DNA of 64,000 nt from Emmonsiellopsis sp. PD_33 (lineage: Eukaryota; Ascomycota; Eurotiomycetes; Onygenales; Ajellomycetaceae): NCBI GenBank assembly GCA_032988165.1, contig JANTQF010000019.1, forward strand, positions 62,001 through 126,000, read 5' to 3'. Shown one piece after another: positions 46,028 to 56,976 of the stretch. Positions within the stretch are counted from its first letter, which is position 1. Each line of letters starts with the position of its first letter. The notes beneath the pieces were generated by a model. It did not search any database, was not told the origin of the DNA, and saw only the letters and a list, made by a program, of their open reading frames with translations. Position numbers and translations under genes: made by a program.

Positions 46028-49000
46028 CTAATCTTCCTTTTCTGTCGTTGGGGTTGAGGCGCCGTTGGAGCTGCTCGACATGCTGTATGGCGCCTGGATT
46101 CGGGGGATCAGTCAGTCATCAGGGTGGGAAGAAACCTAAGTTTCACCAAGGATGTTATATAGAATGAAAATGCCTGGTCGAATGCATACGCAACTCAAAA
46201 TTGGCATTATGGGCGCAAGGGGTACATACCAGAACTTTCTTGGCGTTGAAGATGCGCCATGCCAAGTTTCGCACATTTCCGTCCGCACGAACAACCTCGG
46301 GAGCAAATTCGATACCGAACCTGAAGTTAGAAATTGCGTGTTAGTGAATCTGTTAGGAGCCGGAGGGCAGGCCGACAAAAACTAAGTGCGCCGCCATGGG
46401 GTTGCAAGTTATTGGACCACATACATCTGATGGACGGCGAACACAACTCTCTTTGCATATTTCCCGTCCCTATCAACTAGGCTACCAAACTGCTCCTCAG
46501 CGGTCTGAGGAGCAATCTCGGGATCCCTATCAAAGCAGTTTTGGACGACGGGTAACAAAGCTGTTTCGACAGCAGTTCTCACGAGACCATAGTTATCACC
46601 CTCGACTTCCTCTTCGTCGAACCTGCTGATCCGGATCTCGAATGGACGGGAGACAGCCATGACATTATGCTTTCCGTTGTGGTGGTATCTGAATTCGAAT
46701 ACACCTTGAGTCCACCAAAGCTTGTCGCCTGAAAAGATCATCTCTCCAGAGGCAACCTCCTTTGCCTCCCCGTCATCCCTAGAACTTTTCACGATGACAT
46801 CACTGGAAACCAGACCTTGTTCGCTTGTCAAAGAATCAAACGAAGCTTCGTTCGTGCATATCCATCGCCCCTGAGAGGAAACCCGTGTAACTTCACGAGA
46901 AGTGTTGTCGGTAACCATATAGAGACCAATCCAATCCTTCTTGGAATGATTTAGAGGGGCAGTCCATTTGACTTTGATGGGGGCACCGTATTCGAACATG
47001 AGGTTCTTGGATTCGCCTCTCCTATCCGGCATTGACCGTGCGCTTTCGCCTTCCCTATCACTTGCTCTTTCTGATTGCGCTAGTTGGGAGGACTGAGTCC
47101 CTTCTATATCGATGGAGTAGTCTTCTAAGTCATAACCAGCTAGATCGGGCTCGAGACGAGAGATCGTGACACGGGCAGGGTATTTGTGGAAGAGGGCTGT
47201 GGTGTCCTTCACGAAGCTAGTGACACCAGAAGCGAGTTTCGGCCTGGCAGTTTCGATGAGCTCTTCGATGAACTCAAACGAGTCGTCTAAGATTTTGTCT
47301 ACGCTTCCGTGGAACTTTCTGACAGAAGGAGGCAATGATCGCTTCAGACTTTTAACAAGACCGGCATCCTGCCTTAGGCTCTGGCCATAAAGCTTCTGCA
47401 TATGCGGGCGTTCGACGAGTTGGATGAATCCAAGGCTTAAAGTATGGCTGAGAAGGGCGAGAAAAACGAGAGACTTGGTACTCGTGATTAGAACCGCTCC
47501 CCATACACCTGCCAGGCCTAGGACGCGTTCTGGGTTGTTCAAGAACCGATAAATTCCACTGTAAGTGAGTTTCGGAGATTCATCAAAGAAAAAGTCACCG
47601 AAGAACCAGCCAAACTCGCCAAGAGAGTCGTAGATACTAATAGAGGTCCAGATTTGGAGGGCAATCAAGCTTGCACCGAGGATGTGTCTCAAGAGAACGA
47701 GTCCATAGCCCCAATCTTGGGGGAAGGAGTACATCTTCCAAGCCGCAGCGATGAAACTGGCATAAGTCATAGTCATACTGAGATGATAGGTGCCCTTCCA
47801 CTGCCGCCAAGCTTCGTGTTTGCTTTCCCCGAACTTAACAAAGTGCCTGGTCCACATTTTGTGGGATGATTGGCGATTAAGAATGTAGCCAATACCTATG
47901 GAGTACCAAAGTCTCCAAAGCGTAGCGTTCAGGACAAAAAAGAATTGATACACTGGAGTTGATGGCGTTAGGACGGCCAGGGCGAAGAAAAGCACTTGGA
48001 CCAGTATCAGCGACGAGTCCGTAACACGGTGTAGGTCGGTATTATGAAGGCCTAATAAGTTGTGCATCGACGAGGGTTGAGCCGGGGAAACGACTGGTGC
48101 CGAATATGTAGCATCGCTAATAACCGAACCTTCATGGGAAGCCTCTTCGTCACGTAACAAGGTCTCAGGATCGATCGCGGTTCTCTTTCGGGGTGGGGGA
48201 GCGTTGTAAGTTTTCTCGATATGGGGATTTTCGACAAGAACGAGAAATGCGAACTGGGCGGCATGCGCGAGGATAGAGATGAAGAGAACTTTGTAACTGG
48301 CGGCCATCAGGGAAATACCGTAATATCCGGCGTAGCCGACGGAGTACATGGGATGAGGAGCCATTTCGAAGACACCATCGAAGGTGAGGTCCTGATCAAT
48401 CAGGTAGAAGAAGTCACCCCAGTACCATGCGAAGTCTTTTACTACCCGATGTGCATCCAATTTGACCCAGAGATTGAAAAGAACCAAACTCATTCCGGTA
48501 ACCCATCGAAGTATCATCATGAAGAACCCCTCTCCTACGGGACGGCCGCCACAGGCGATGGCGAACAGGCAGTATGAGGTAAAGTCGCACATCAGGATTA
48601 GATCAACGAGACGTCTGAATATCAGCCAGGTATTGTATTCCTGGGGCGCCTTCTCAAATGAGTAGTCTTCCGGGATTTTTGTCTCCAACTCCCACTTAAG
48701 TAGGCTATATAGTTTAGGGTGGGGATTTTCGCCGGTCGCGGGGTTCAACAGGATCTTTGATTTTTTGGCCCAATAGACCAGCGTCCGGCCGTGTGATTGC
48801 ATGTGTAGCAGCCATCCTATACCGATATTGTATGAGGCACGCCAAAACAAGAAGATAATGGCGAACGCGGGGATCCGGAACGACGGAGGGAGACACCAGA
48901 GGAGGGAGACATGGCCGCCAAGAATGGCAAGTACGAAGATATCGGAGAGATTCTTTGGTTCTGATGGAGAAAGGAGCTGCGAGACCATATCCCGGGTGGG

Positions 49001-49450
49001 AGGGACGGTGAAGACTATACATGATAGTTGCACGGCGTTAGTAAACCGGTTCTTGAGGCGGAATTGGCAGCGGAACTCTATTCGTCCAGTGCGGGGTTAT
49101 GGGAAGGGAACCCTCCCCGCCACGGAGAGCTAGGATAGCCAGGCTGCATTTGTTTCCTGCCGTCGTATTTCTCCTGAGGGATGGATGTATCGGACTAGGC
49201 AATGGATAGATATGCCCCCATACCAGCAGGGCGGGAGGAGGCAAGCGGGGAGCTCACCTGTGCCATCCGGAGTTCTGCCAAAGGTCTTCTTCTGCTCCGG
49301 CCCAGTCCCATCCTGGCCCTCCTCTACCTCCAGTTTGTCGACTAGAGTATCCTGAGCGGCCTCGTCCTCCTTGGCGGGTTTTGAGGCCACATTGCGTTCA
49401 CGAAGCCCGTCCTCGTGGAGCTGAGCTCCCGTCGTTGACGGGCCACTCAT
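46028..49450 (-). CDS. CHO2: Phosphatidylethanolamine N-methyltransferase (CHO2)
   Basis: Four exons, 49450-49258, 49014-46425, 46320-46230 and 46093-46028, give 979 residues. Joins are in frame and restore family text: GRTPDGTVFTVPPTRDMVSQ at the first, HQMFGIEFAPEVVRADGNVR at the second, and NAKKVLAPYSMSSSSNGAST at the last. The second intron uses the GTATGT donor inside an apparent HQMY frame end. Cho2 performs the first SAM-dependent methylation of phosphatidylethanolamine on the way to phosphatidylcholine, in the ER membrane. Multiple hydrophobic segments occur in two PEMT-like halves; FEMAPHPMYSVGYAGYYGIS and IYRFLNNPERVLGLAGVWG are the paired signatures. The hydrophilic C-terminal part has an Ig-like fold (APIKVKWTAPLNHSKKDWIG). 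Length is normal for fungal Cho2. Confidence 0.96.
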
Positions 49451-50469
49451 GATCGATGGGGATGGCGGTCAATGGCGAGAGGCAGCGGCAGCGTTGTGTA
49501 GGGTACAGGGGTCAACGCAGAGAGAGTCAAGTTGAATTGACCAGCGGGCGTTGAGAGCACGGTGGATGGAGAGTGAGTGTGCGAGAGGTGAGGTCGGGAG
49601 AAGATGGGAGGCGGTGGAGGTTGTGGTGCGGAACTTTATGGAAAGTGCTCCACCACCACGATAAAAAGTAAATATTCGACAACTATCCGCACCCGCAACA
49701 GAACAATGCTCAGCAACAGGGGAATTGTGGCATCTACTCGCTATTGACGGGGGACCTCAAGCACGTCTTGCCCTGGCGCTACGGTCAACTGACAAACAGG
49801 GAGTGTTTTCTAGTGTGGGGAGTCCAGCAGCAGCAAATGATGTCAGTTGCTTCTGCTTCTATCCCACACGGCATCTCTCAATCCTAGAGCATCTTCCATG
49901 GGCAGGTTTATATTACAGACGGGTTTTATCAATCAAGGCTGGCACCCCCTCCATTCCTGCGCCCTGACCAAGTTTTTGACCCGTTCAGGGATAGGCACGG
50001 CTGGTATTTTCGATTCCACCAGCATTCCGCGGTGAAGTTTTGTGGGTTTTGCGGCCTCACCAAGCCAAGGCCAGACAAGGCGCTATCCTGAATCGCACAG
50101 ACCTGTGGATTTGCAGAGTTAGTTAGCTAGCGGCAGTTTTGTTGAGCCAGACAAGAGCCAAGCAGCAAGGAGCATGTTTGGTGGCTGGGCATGTGAACGC
50201 CTGGCAGCTTCATCCAGCAGACGAGGATCTCTGGATGCATTTATATTTCACGCACACACGGGTGTTGACTTTGATCTCAATTACCGCCAACCCATGCTGC
50301 TCGACACCTCATTCTGCAGCCTCGTCATGGAGGACTAACTAGTCAAAGCTCAGTGATTTGACTACTGCTGCATCTTGGAACTCGACCGGCTATTTGCTGC
50401 TTCACTCGAGCAGAAATTGTCACCAGCATTGCCCATGCAACAAGGCCTTTTCTCCTACAAGAATCATGT
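49451..50469. other. CHO2 promoter and kinase-gene upstream region
   Basis: Divergent interval of about 1 kb. No gene is supported. It marks the passage from the housekeeping stretch to the accessory region. Confidence 0.55.
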
Positions 50470-51445
50470 ATGATGGACCTCACAGTCCCGACGTGTTGGA
50501 AGTACTGGCTTAAGCTGAAAGATGAATACTGTCCTTATCTGAATGACTTAAGCCATTTAGCCCCAAGGATCGTTTTTCTCGCGGTACTGGGCCATGCAGG
50601 GCACTCCATCGTCCTGAAAGTGCAGATTGAGGACAGGACCTATGCTTTGAAGCTGGTATGGATCGGGGCTCTGCGCACCCAAATTTGTTCTTATGACTGA
50701 CACCTATTTTTACGAGCTCCTAGTACTTTTTCTTACGCCCAGTTTGGAACCGCAAACGCTTCGGATGGTACGCTGTCACTGCTGACCCTTTCTTCGTCGA
50801 ATGCCAAGTCTATGACCAATTTATCGAAGCTGGCTTGAACGGAAAAATAGGGCCAGCCTGCCACGGATGGCTTAAGATTAGTGAATCCCAGGAAGCCGAA
50901 CTCAACGGGATGCTTCAGGTTGACTGGCATCGACGGGAAGACACCCTTTTGGAACCTGTTCATGGGCTCCTCCTTGACTATATTGATGGCTGTGATTTGA
51001 ATAAGGCAACTCTTCCCTTGGATGCTCAGAGCCTGCGCGATAAACTGGCCAAGCTACATTCCTTGGATATTATCCATGCCGATTTCAAATCTTCGAATAT
51101 AATGGTCTCGAAAGACGGGGAAGGGCATATAATCGACTTTAGTGCTTCAAAACTGTGGCCGAACGTGCGTGAATCTCGAGAAGGGTTTGATGAATGGCAG
51201 AAGGTTGAAGTCCAATATCTTGAATACTTCTTCTTCAGGCTCCAAAACATGAGTCCGTAATTAGGTCCCTCCGTTTTATATTTCCCTGGGACTAATATCA
51301 CCACAGCTCAAGTGTTTTCAGGGTGTTGAGCTCACTCCTGCCACCACCGCTGAGCAAGCTTATGGGGGTGCGGTTGATCGGTATGCACAGGGCAAATTTG
51401 CCTAACAAGCAGGAGAGATTTTATGAGGCATTTAACATGGGCTAG
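50470..51445 (+). CDS. Protein-kinase-like protein, small
   Basis: Three exons fit splice rules and one frame: 50470-50655, 50724-51256 and 51307-51445 (introns 68 and 50 nt); 285 residues. The second intron has an ACTAAT branch and CACAG acceptor, and the third exon is open to TAG. N-lobe: HSIVLKVQIEDRTYALKL, with Lys61 as the ATP lysine. LLLDYIDGCDLNKATLP is the hinge. The catalytic loop is IIHADFKSSNIMV (His170, Asp172, Asn177). The metal motif is DFS (190-192) instead of DFG. The C-lobe after it is short. It resembles small fungal kinase-like (aminoglycoside-phosphotransferase or lectin-kinase-like) expansions. Activity is plausible because the core residues remain; the substrate is unknown. 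Confidence 0.72.
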
Positions 51446-52491
51446 GGCGGTCTGAATACTTCATGATCGCTTCATGAATATTAATATTAAGTACTAATGA
51501 TCTGCCTGAAGGAGCCATGAAGGCTTTCCTTCATCCCCCCTTTTTTTTCTCGTCATCTTCATCATTATGCCTTGTGAGTTAGCCACATCTTATTTGCAAT
51601 AGAAGAGCAATAGGATCCACATGATGAATTCTCCTTTTTACAGTTCTCATGTATAAAAAGCGGCAGCGGAATCTCTAGCTATGCTAGTAACCTATGAAAA
51701 TCCGGTATGGAGATCTTTACCAGAAGTCAATGTAAGAAGAAATCCTCATTTTATCAAAGCTACCCTTGCTGATTAACAAAGCACATGAGTCTAGTATATA
51801 GGTATTATTACGAAAAGCCGTCAAATGGATGATTCACCAGAACTCTGCTCCCCATATTCCCCGGATAGGATCTGGCCTGCCCGTTGCTGGGAGGCTTCTG
51901 ATACGATGTGGCCGGAACGTTGGTTTCTGGTGGAGGGATAGTTCATACTGGGAGTTAGATTTACTATTATTACTCCACGATTATTAACAAGTAGCTAACG
52001 CGAAATCGGCTCAGCTGGAAAAATAGTAGCAATGACGCCGCCTCCGATGCCTCAGTGCTTGGAATAGTTACACGGCATGGGTTCTCTATATCTTGCCAAA
52101 CCCTTAGAGTGAGACAAGCAACACCTGCAAAGTCTTGGGAATACACAGTGCACCTTCACAGCCCTTAGGAGACATTTCTGAAATGTGGGAGATGTCCTCT
52201 CCGACAGGCTGAAGAAAGAGAATTTATTAATCCTTGTGTTAGGGTTTACAACTAAATATGTAACCAGCTTGTTACTGTTTTACAGCATGGTTATATTAAT
52301 CACCTGGGCATACTTCAATATTACCCTCTGTGCTGCTGAGGGATCTGTGTTTATATCAATGTCTGCCTGCCTGCCATCCCGAACATCTTTTCTCCTCCAC
52401 ATGTAAGTTACTTCCCGCTTCTACCAATCGGACCTAATCGATCTATACATATTTGTCCGTTAAATCCGAGAATACCAACTCCCCAAAAACA
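51446..52491. other. AT-rich gene-free interval
   Basis: About 1 kb between the kinase-like gene and the hydrolase pseudogene. There is a T run near 51541-51549. No frame with a known domain. Confidence 0.55.
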
Positions 52492-53455
52492 TGCCATTCA
52501 CAACTGTAAACTCCAAACCCCCACTCCCGGCTCGCCCACTGGCTCTCCAATCACAGTCCTCTTCATCCACGGTCTTGGCTCGGGCTCCTCCTTTTACTAT
52601 CCCATAATTCCACATATCCCCCAGCTGGGATTCCGTTGTCTAGCACTTGATACGAATGGCAGCGGCGCTTCGCCCTATTCTGGGACAGGAAATAGCATCA
52701 CCACCATCATCGCGGCTGACGCCCTGGGTCTGCTAGACGCGCTGGATATCAAGCAGGATGTAGTTGTCGTTGGACATAGTATGGGCGACATTGTCGCATC
52801 GTATGTCGCCGCGTCAGATGTGTCGGGGAGGATTCGAGGCGTGGTGCTTGTCGGCCCCGTACATCCTAACCCAGGCACTGCAGAAGTAGTCCGCAAACGC
52901 ATTCAGGCGGTGGAAGCCGGTAGTTTTTTTTTTTTTTTTTTTTTCGGTGTTCTTATCCGATCCTAACTCGGGAGCGTTTTCGTTCTTGCTATTCATTTCA
53001 ATTACCCGTTACTGACATTGAATACACAGACGGCATGGAGCCCATGGCCAACACTATTCCAACCTCCGGCACAGGCTCAAAATCCACACCATTAGTGCAT
53101 GCATTCATCTGACAATTGCACATCACCATGAACCTACAAGCTTAAATCTTCCAGTGCCGCGCCATCGCAGAGGCGGCTGTGCCTGATTACTCGCAAATTA
53201 CAATCCCAATGTTGCTTCTGGCAGGAGGAGGATACAGCTGCACCGATGGAGGGGAGTAAGCTCATCTGGGAGAGTTATGCGACCCCGAGCGCGAAGAAGA
53301 ATTTTATTACGCTTGCTGGGGTGGGACATTGGCATGTTCTTGAAGCGCCAGAGGAGTCAGGGAGAGCGATTAGGGAGTTCCTGCAGGGGTTGTGGTGGAT
53401 TGCTGGTATCTGCGGGGGTTATAGTATTTGTGGGATAAAATGGAATTATATATGA
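52492..53455 (+). pseudogene. Alpha/beta hydrolase (enol-lactonase-like) pseudogene
   Basis: The sequence reads as an alpha/beta hydrolase close to 3-oxoadipate enol-lactonases: VLFIHGLGSGSSFYYP (oxyanion region), nucleophile elbow VVVGHSMGD (Ser codon 52778-52780), and GVGHWHVLEAPEESGRAIRE carrying the catalytic His. It is broken in at least four places. There is a frame loss between the MPFTTVNSK start and GSPITV (about 52515-52550), a TGA at 53110-53112 where the family has Arg, a TAA soon after near 53144, and a frameshift near 53222-53240 before PMEGSKLIWESY. A single intron with a 21-T run fits 52920 to about 53030. Neighbours are aromatic-catabolism genes, suggesting a lost ring-cleavage step. 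Confidence 0.85.
52924..52944. repeat. Run of 21 T in pseudogene intron
   Basis: This unbroken T tract lies inside the putative intron of the hydrolase pseudogene. Its length may vary between strains or be an assembly artefact. Confidence 0.9.
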
Positions 53456-53567
53456 CGTGTAGATATCCCAGCAGCTAGTTTACTCCGTCGTTAAAAATAA
53501 TAAAGGATTCTTATCAAATAACCTCTCATGCCCTCGATCCACACATCTATACACCACAATACCAACC

Positions 53568-54096
53568 TCACCTCTTCCCCGCATTCTATCCAACCCCATA
53601 AATTAGCAACCATCCAGAAACAAAAATCCCAAGCAAAAAGAACCATAACGACTCACCAAAAAGACCTGATAAAACACCATCCTCCTCTCACTCCCCTCCC
53701 CCTCAAACTCCGCCTTGGCAACCCAATCCGTTCCCCCCTCCTTCCCATCCTTAAACCCATACTCCACATGTCCCATCAACAGATACGTATTGGGCGCCTC
53801 AGGCGACGTGAAGTATGTATATGTGTGATGTCGCGAGGAGACTGCGCTCCACATGTTTTTGCGGGTTGTGAGGATTTCTGGGGGGTAGTTTAGAGAGACG
53901 AACAGCGTATTCTAGGAGGAGATATTAAAAGGGGGGGATGCATACCATCACGGCCCACGGCGACTTTATCGCCCATTATCAACTTTGCGTCCGGCGTGAA
54001 AAACTCGGGATATTGCTCGTGGGCGGTGCCGTCGTCGGAGACGGCGTAGAAGGCTTTGAACCAGTTGTTGATGCCGGTGGTGTCGCTGGATGTCAT
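53568..54096 (-). CDS. SnoaL/NTF2-like small protein
   Basis: Three exons, 54096-53946, 53877-53657 and an 18-nt last exon 53585-53568, encode 129 residues; the introns have GTATGC and GTGAGT donors, and a GCTAAT branch precedes the last exon. Text runs INNWFKAFYAVSDDGTAHEQ, YPEFFTPDAKLIMGDKVAVG, KNMWSAVSSRHHTYTYF, then TYLLMGHVEYGFKDG. This is the cone-shaped SnoaL-like fold (W-FY at the start, a D-x-F-TPDA block, R-x-W). Such proteins occur as isomerase/cyclase-like enzymes or binders in catabolic and polyketide clusters. The frame is intact, unlike both neighbours. The last exon is tiny but restores a stop; a slightly different C terminus is possible. Confidence 0.75.
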
Positions 54097-54704
54097 GTTT
54101 TTGGTTTGAATGTGGTCGTGATGTTTTTCTATTTGGCCCGGCTTTTCATATGGCTTTTTGGGTTTTTGTTAAGAGAGTTGATTAAGATTGAAGCCTGGAT
54201 TGCATAGATAAATAGATGTATGGACGGGTTATATTCCATGCGTTGTCGGGTGGCGGCTGTCTGTCAGCAAACGTCAGCAACGTCATGGGTGGAGCCGAGC
54301 CCAGCAATTCGAAATGCTATTGCCGAACGGAATGAGGGGTTTTTTTGCTAGGGGTGCGAAAACTATGGCGATATCATTGCATTGGATTGGTGCACGGCAT
54401 GATCTTGGAAGCCTTTTGGCTGAACTGGTAAGGAAATATACATTGCCGCCCCCCGTATACCCGTGTTGATTGTTACCAGATCTAGAAAATTGATACTGTT
54501 TCTATCTTTGTAAATCTATCCACGGTCTAGCTGTATGAACATGGCAAAAGGGAAAAATTCAAGTCCCAGACATGCAAAAACAAAAGAGAACCAGACAAAT
54601 AATTACGAATTCTCTACTAGTGTTTACAACAGCCTCTTATTCCCATCTACCCACACCCGCCATTCCGCCCTATTAGACCAATTCGACAGGATAGCCTTTT
54701 GGAT
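54097..54704. other. SnoaL-like gene promoter
   Basis: About 600 bp between the SnoaL-like gene start and the decayed end of the CoA-transferase copy. No gene seen; T/G-rich near 54340. Confidence 0.55.
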
Positions 54705-56280
54705 TTAGGGCGTGTATTGGCCAACGGCAAAGAGGATTAGATCGTATTGCATGAGCGAGACTTTTCCATGCCAGGATCCGCCCGTCGTGGCACGGTGGTA
54801 GAGGCCTGTCAGTGCTGCGATGGCGCCCATGCAGCCTGTGCTGTAGTCGGAGATGGGAAACGGGGGGATTGCGGGAGTGTCCAGGCCCATGAGGTGACCT
54901 TGTGCCCATGCGATTCCGGTAACTTAGGAGCGCAACATGTTAGACCATCTGTAAAAGTAAATAGGAGATAAATCACAACTGACTGTATCGGCAATTTGCT
55001 GCCATCCAGCTCTATACGCCCATTCACCTTCATGTCCAAAAAAGTTCTCACTAACATACACATAACCCTTTCCCCTCTTCTCAGCCCGGCGTGAGGTGGC
55101 CGCCGGTCCATACCTGAACTTCTATATCGCACCCGGCCTATACCCGTTGAGAATACCATCAGCCTCCTCTAGCAGCTTCTCAAATTGCACTTTTCCCCCC
55201 GGAGTCTTGAGGTCAAGTTCTGCAGTGTGCTTGCCCATGTTGACATCGATCTGAAAGAAGGGTACGCCGCTGAGGTTTGGGCCTGGGATTTTTATGACGT
55301 CTGCACCGTACTCAGTAAGGATACGAGCAATTACTGGACCCGCAATAATACGGCATAGCTTGAGCACTTTGATGCTGTTTAGAATGCTGGGTTTGGCACC
55401 CTCAGAGTCTGTGAGTGGAGGGATGGAGGCGTTTTATTCTCGAGGTTGGCAACGGGCCAGGGGGGAGATTGATGTTAGTTGTGCTCTGGTGACCGAAAAA
55501 GGGGCATTTGTTGGTAATGGATAATTTCCAAGAGGATTAGGCTTAGCGAACAAAGACTCGAACATACATGTGACGTCCGGATGAAGTCCTCATATTTATA
55601 CGCCGGGAGGCGAGCTCGTCGCAGTGCTTTATTCTTCTCTTGGAGCTCCTCCACCGTGAACCTCTTCACGTGGGACTCAATTTCCTCTGCCATAGCCTCG
55701 ATGGTCTCTAGATATGGTCGATATGGGGGGAGACCAATCATATTAAGCATCGTGGAGGCTTCTACCAATCCATGAATGTGGTAATATGCGCCCGGTGTCC
55801 TGTTTCATAGATACTCGCCGACATGCGGCGATAGGGGTCCGACTGCGCCTCTAATAGATCCGTGTCTGGAGAGGTGCGTTGGTATCTATGCAAGCAAACT
55901 CCAATTCTGGGCATCTTCACTCTTTAGTCTTGTCTTAATATCTTGGTCATATATTCCCATCCCATCCAAAGTAGAAGGGTATGTCTGGAAAGAGAAAATA
56001 TGTGGCCTGCTTGAGACTGATATTGATCTTGCACTCATTGTCACCATACTTAGATTGGCCAACATGGTTGCGACAATGTCCTCTAAACCTTTTAGTGCAG
56101 CAGTGGTTTCTGTTTCTTTAAAGGTGACGGGGAAATATATTCGTCATTTCCCGCGCTGAATTTGACATTTTGAGCGAGGTCGTCAAGGTTTGCCGGCAAG
56201 TTCACGGAATCTTTAAGCTTGAGGTGGGTGTCGAAGATATGCTTTGCTTCAAGACGAGGGGTATACATTACCCCTGTCAT
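54705..56280 (-). pseudogene. CaiB/BaiF-type (family III) CoA-transferase pseudogene
   Basis: Scattered frames together spell a fungal family III CoA-transferase. They are the N terminus MTGVMYTPRLEAKHIFDTHL (56280-56092), MVEASTMLNMIGLPPYRP to ARLPAYKYEDFIRTSHG (55768-55475), VLKLCRIIAGPVIARILTEY (from about 55390) and VYVSENFFGHEGEWAYRAGW, then AWAQGHLMGLDTPAIPPFPI. Damage: frameshifts near 56120 and 55800, a TAG at 55122-55124 where an acidic residue is expected with the frame continuing beyond it, and a premature TAA (54705-54707) after AVGQYTP. These enzymes move CoA between acids. Here the neighbours suggest activation of an aromatic or oxoadipate-type intermediate (inference). Exons are still recognisable, so the loss seems recent. 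Confidence 0.85.
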
Positions 56281-56976
56281 GTTGAATGAGGTATATCGAA
56301 GTCGTCGTTATACGGGAATTCTAGCAGATGTATAATGCACCCAATCTAGTACCATCCCGTCCGCGTCTTGTAGAGTTCAGCTCAGACCGAGAAGGAGAAA
56401 CAACAGTTGGCCGAAATATAAAGTAATGAATGAGTGACTGTGAGAGCAAATTCCTCTACTTCTTGCAGGGCATGGATACACGTCATTCAGGGGCGCCTTC
56501 CAGAACAAATTAATAGGAATATTCTGGCGACTGCCGGCAGTGCATATTGCCGAGCTGAGAGCCGGCCGAGGAGTGGGGGCCAAAAGCCGCAAAGAGCCCT
56601 GATTGGTGGGAATGCGGAGGGGTCCCCACTAGTTAGCCGGAGATCCCGGCTATTTGACATCGTCCAACTATATATAGGACAGGACAGGCGGGAGTAGCCG
56701 CCGTGTCCAGTGGCTGCAAGCGGCCCAGTGCGGGGGAGGGGCACTGCTTACGGTGATTGTTATCAATAGGTTCGAGTGCCCCTGCGGCTGAAGCCTCTCG
56801 TCAACGTCATCTCCTTCATCTCCGCCATTCCATGTAGTACTAGTATCCAATCGAGCTTTTCCTGACTTTGTATATATCTGCTCATATCCTTTTCTGTCTC
56901 TGCTACTGTCCCTAGCTCCCTATATCTAGTCCTCCCATCCAGCCCTTAAGCATCAAAATACGTCACACAACACATC
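56281..56976. promoter_or_regulatory. Divergent cluster promoter
   Basis: This 696-bp region upstream of both the dead CoA-transferase and the intact dioxygenase holds a perfect inverted repeat (entered separately) and a TATATATAG TATA-like word about 56670. CCGG/CGGCCG words are frequent. Confidence 0.6.
56634..56652. promoter_or_regulatory. 19-bp inverted repeat, CGG-N5-CCG type
   Basis: TAGCCGG-AGATC-CCGGCTA is a perfect palindrome with 7-bp arms and a 5-bp spacer. The core CGGAGATCCCG has CGG and CCG triplets five bases apart, the usual geometry for a Zn2Cys6 dimer site in fungi. It is 325 bp upstream of the dioxygenase start and about 20 bp before a TATA-like word. The factor is not in the window. 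Confidence 0.55.
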
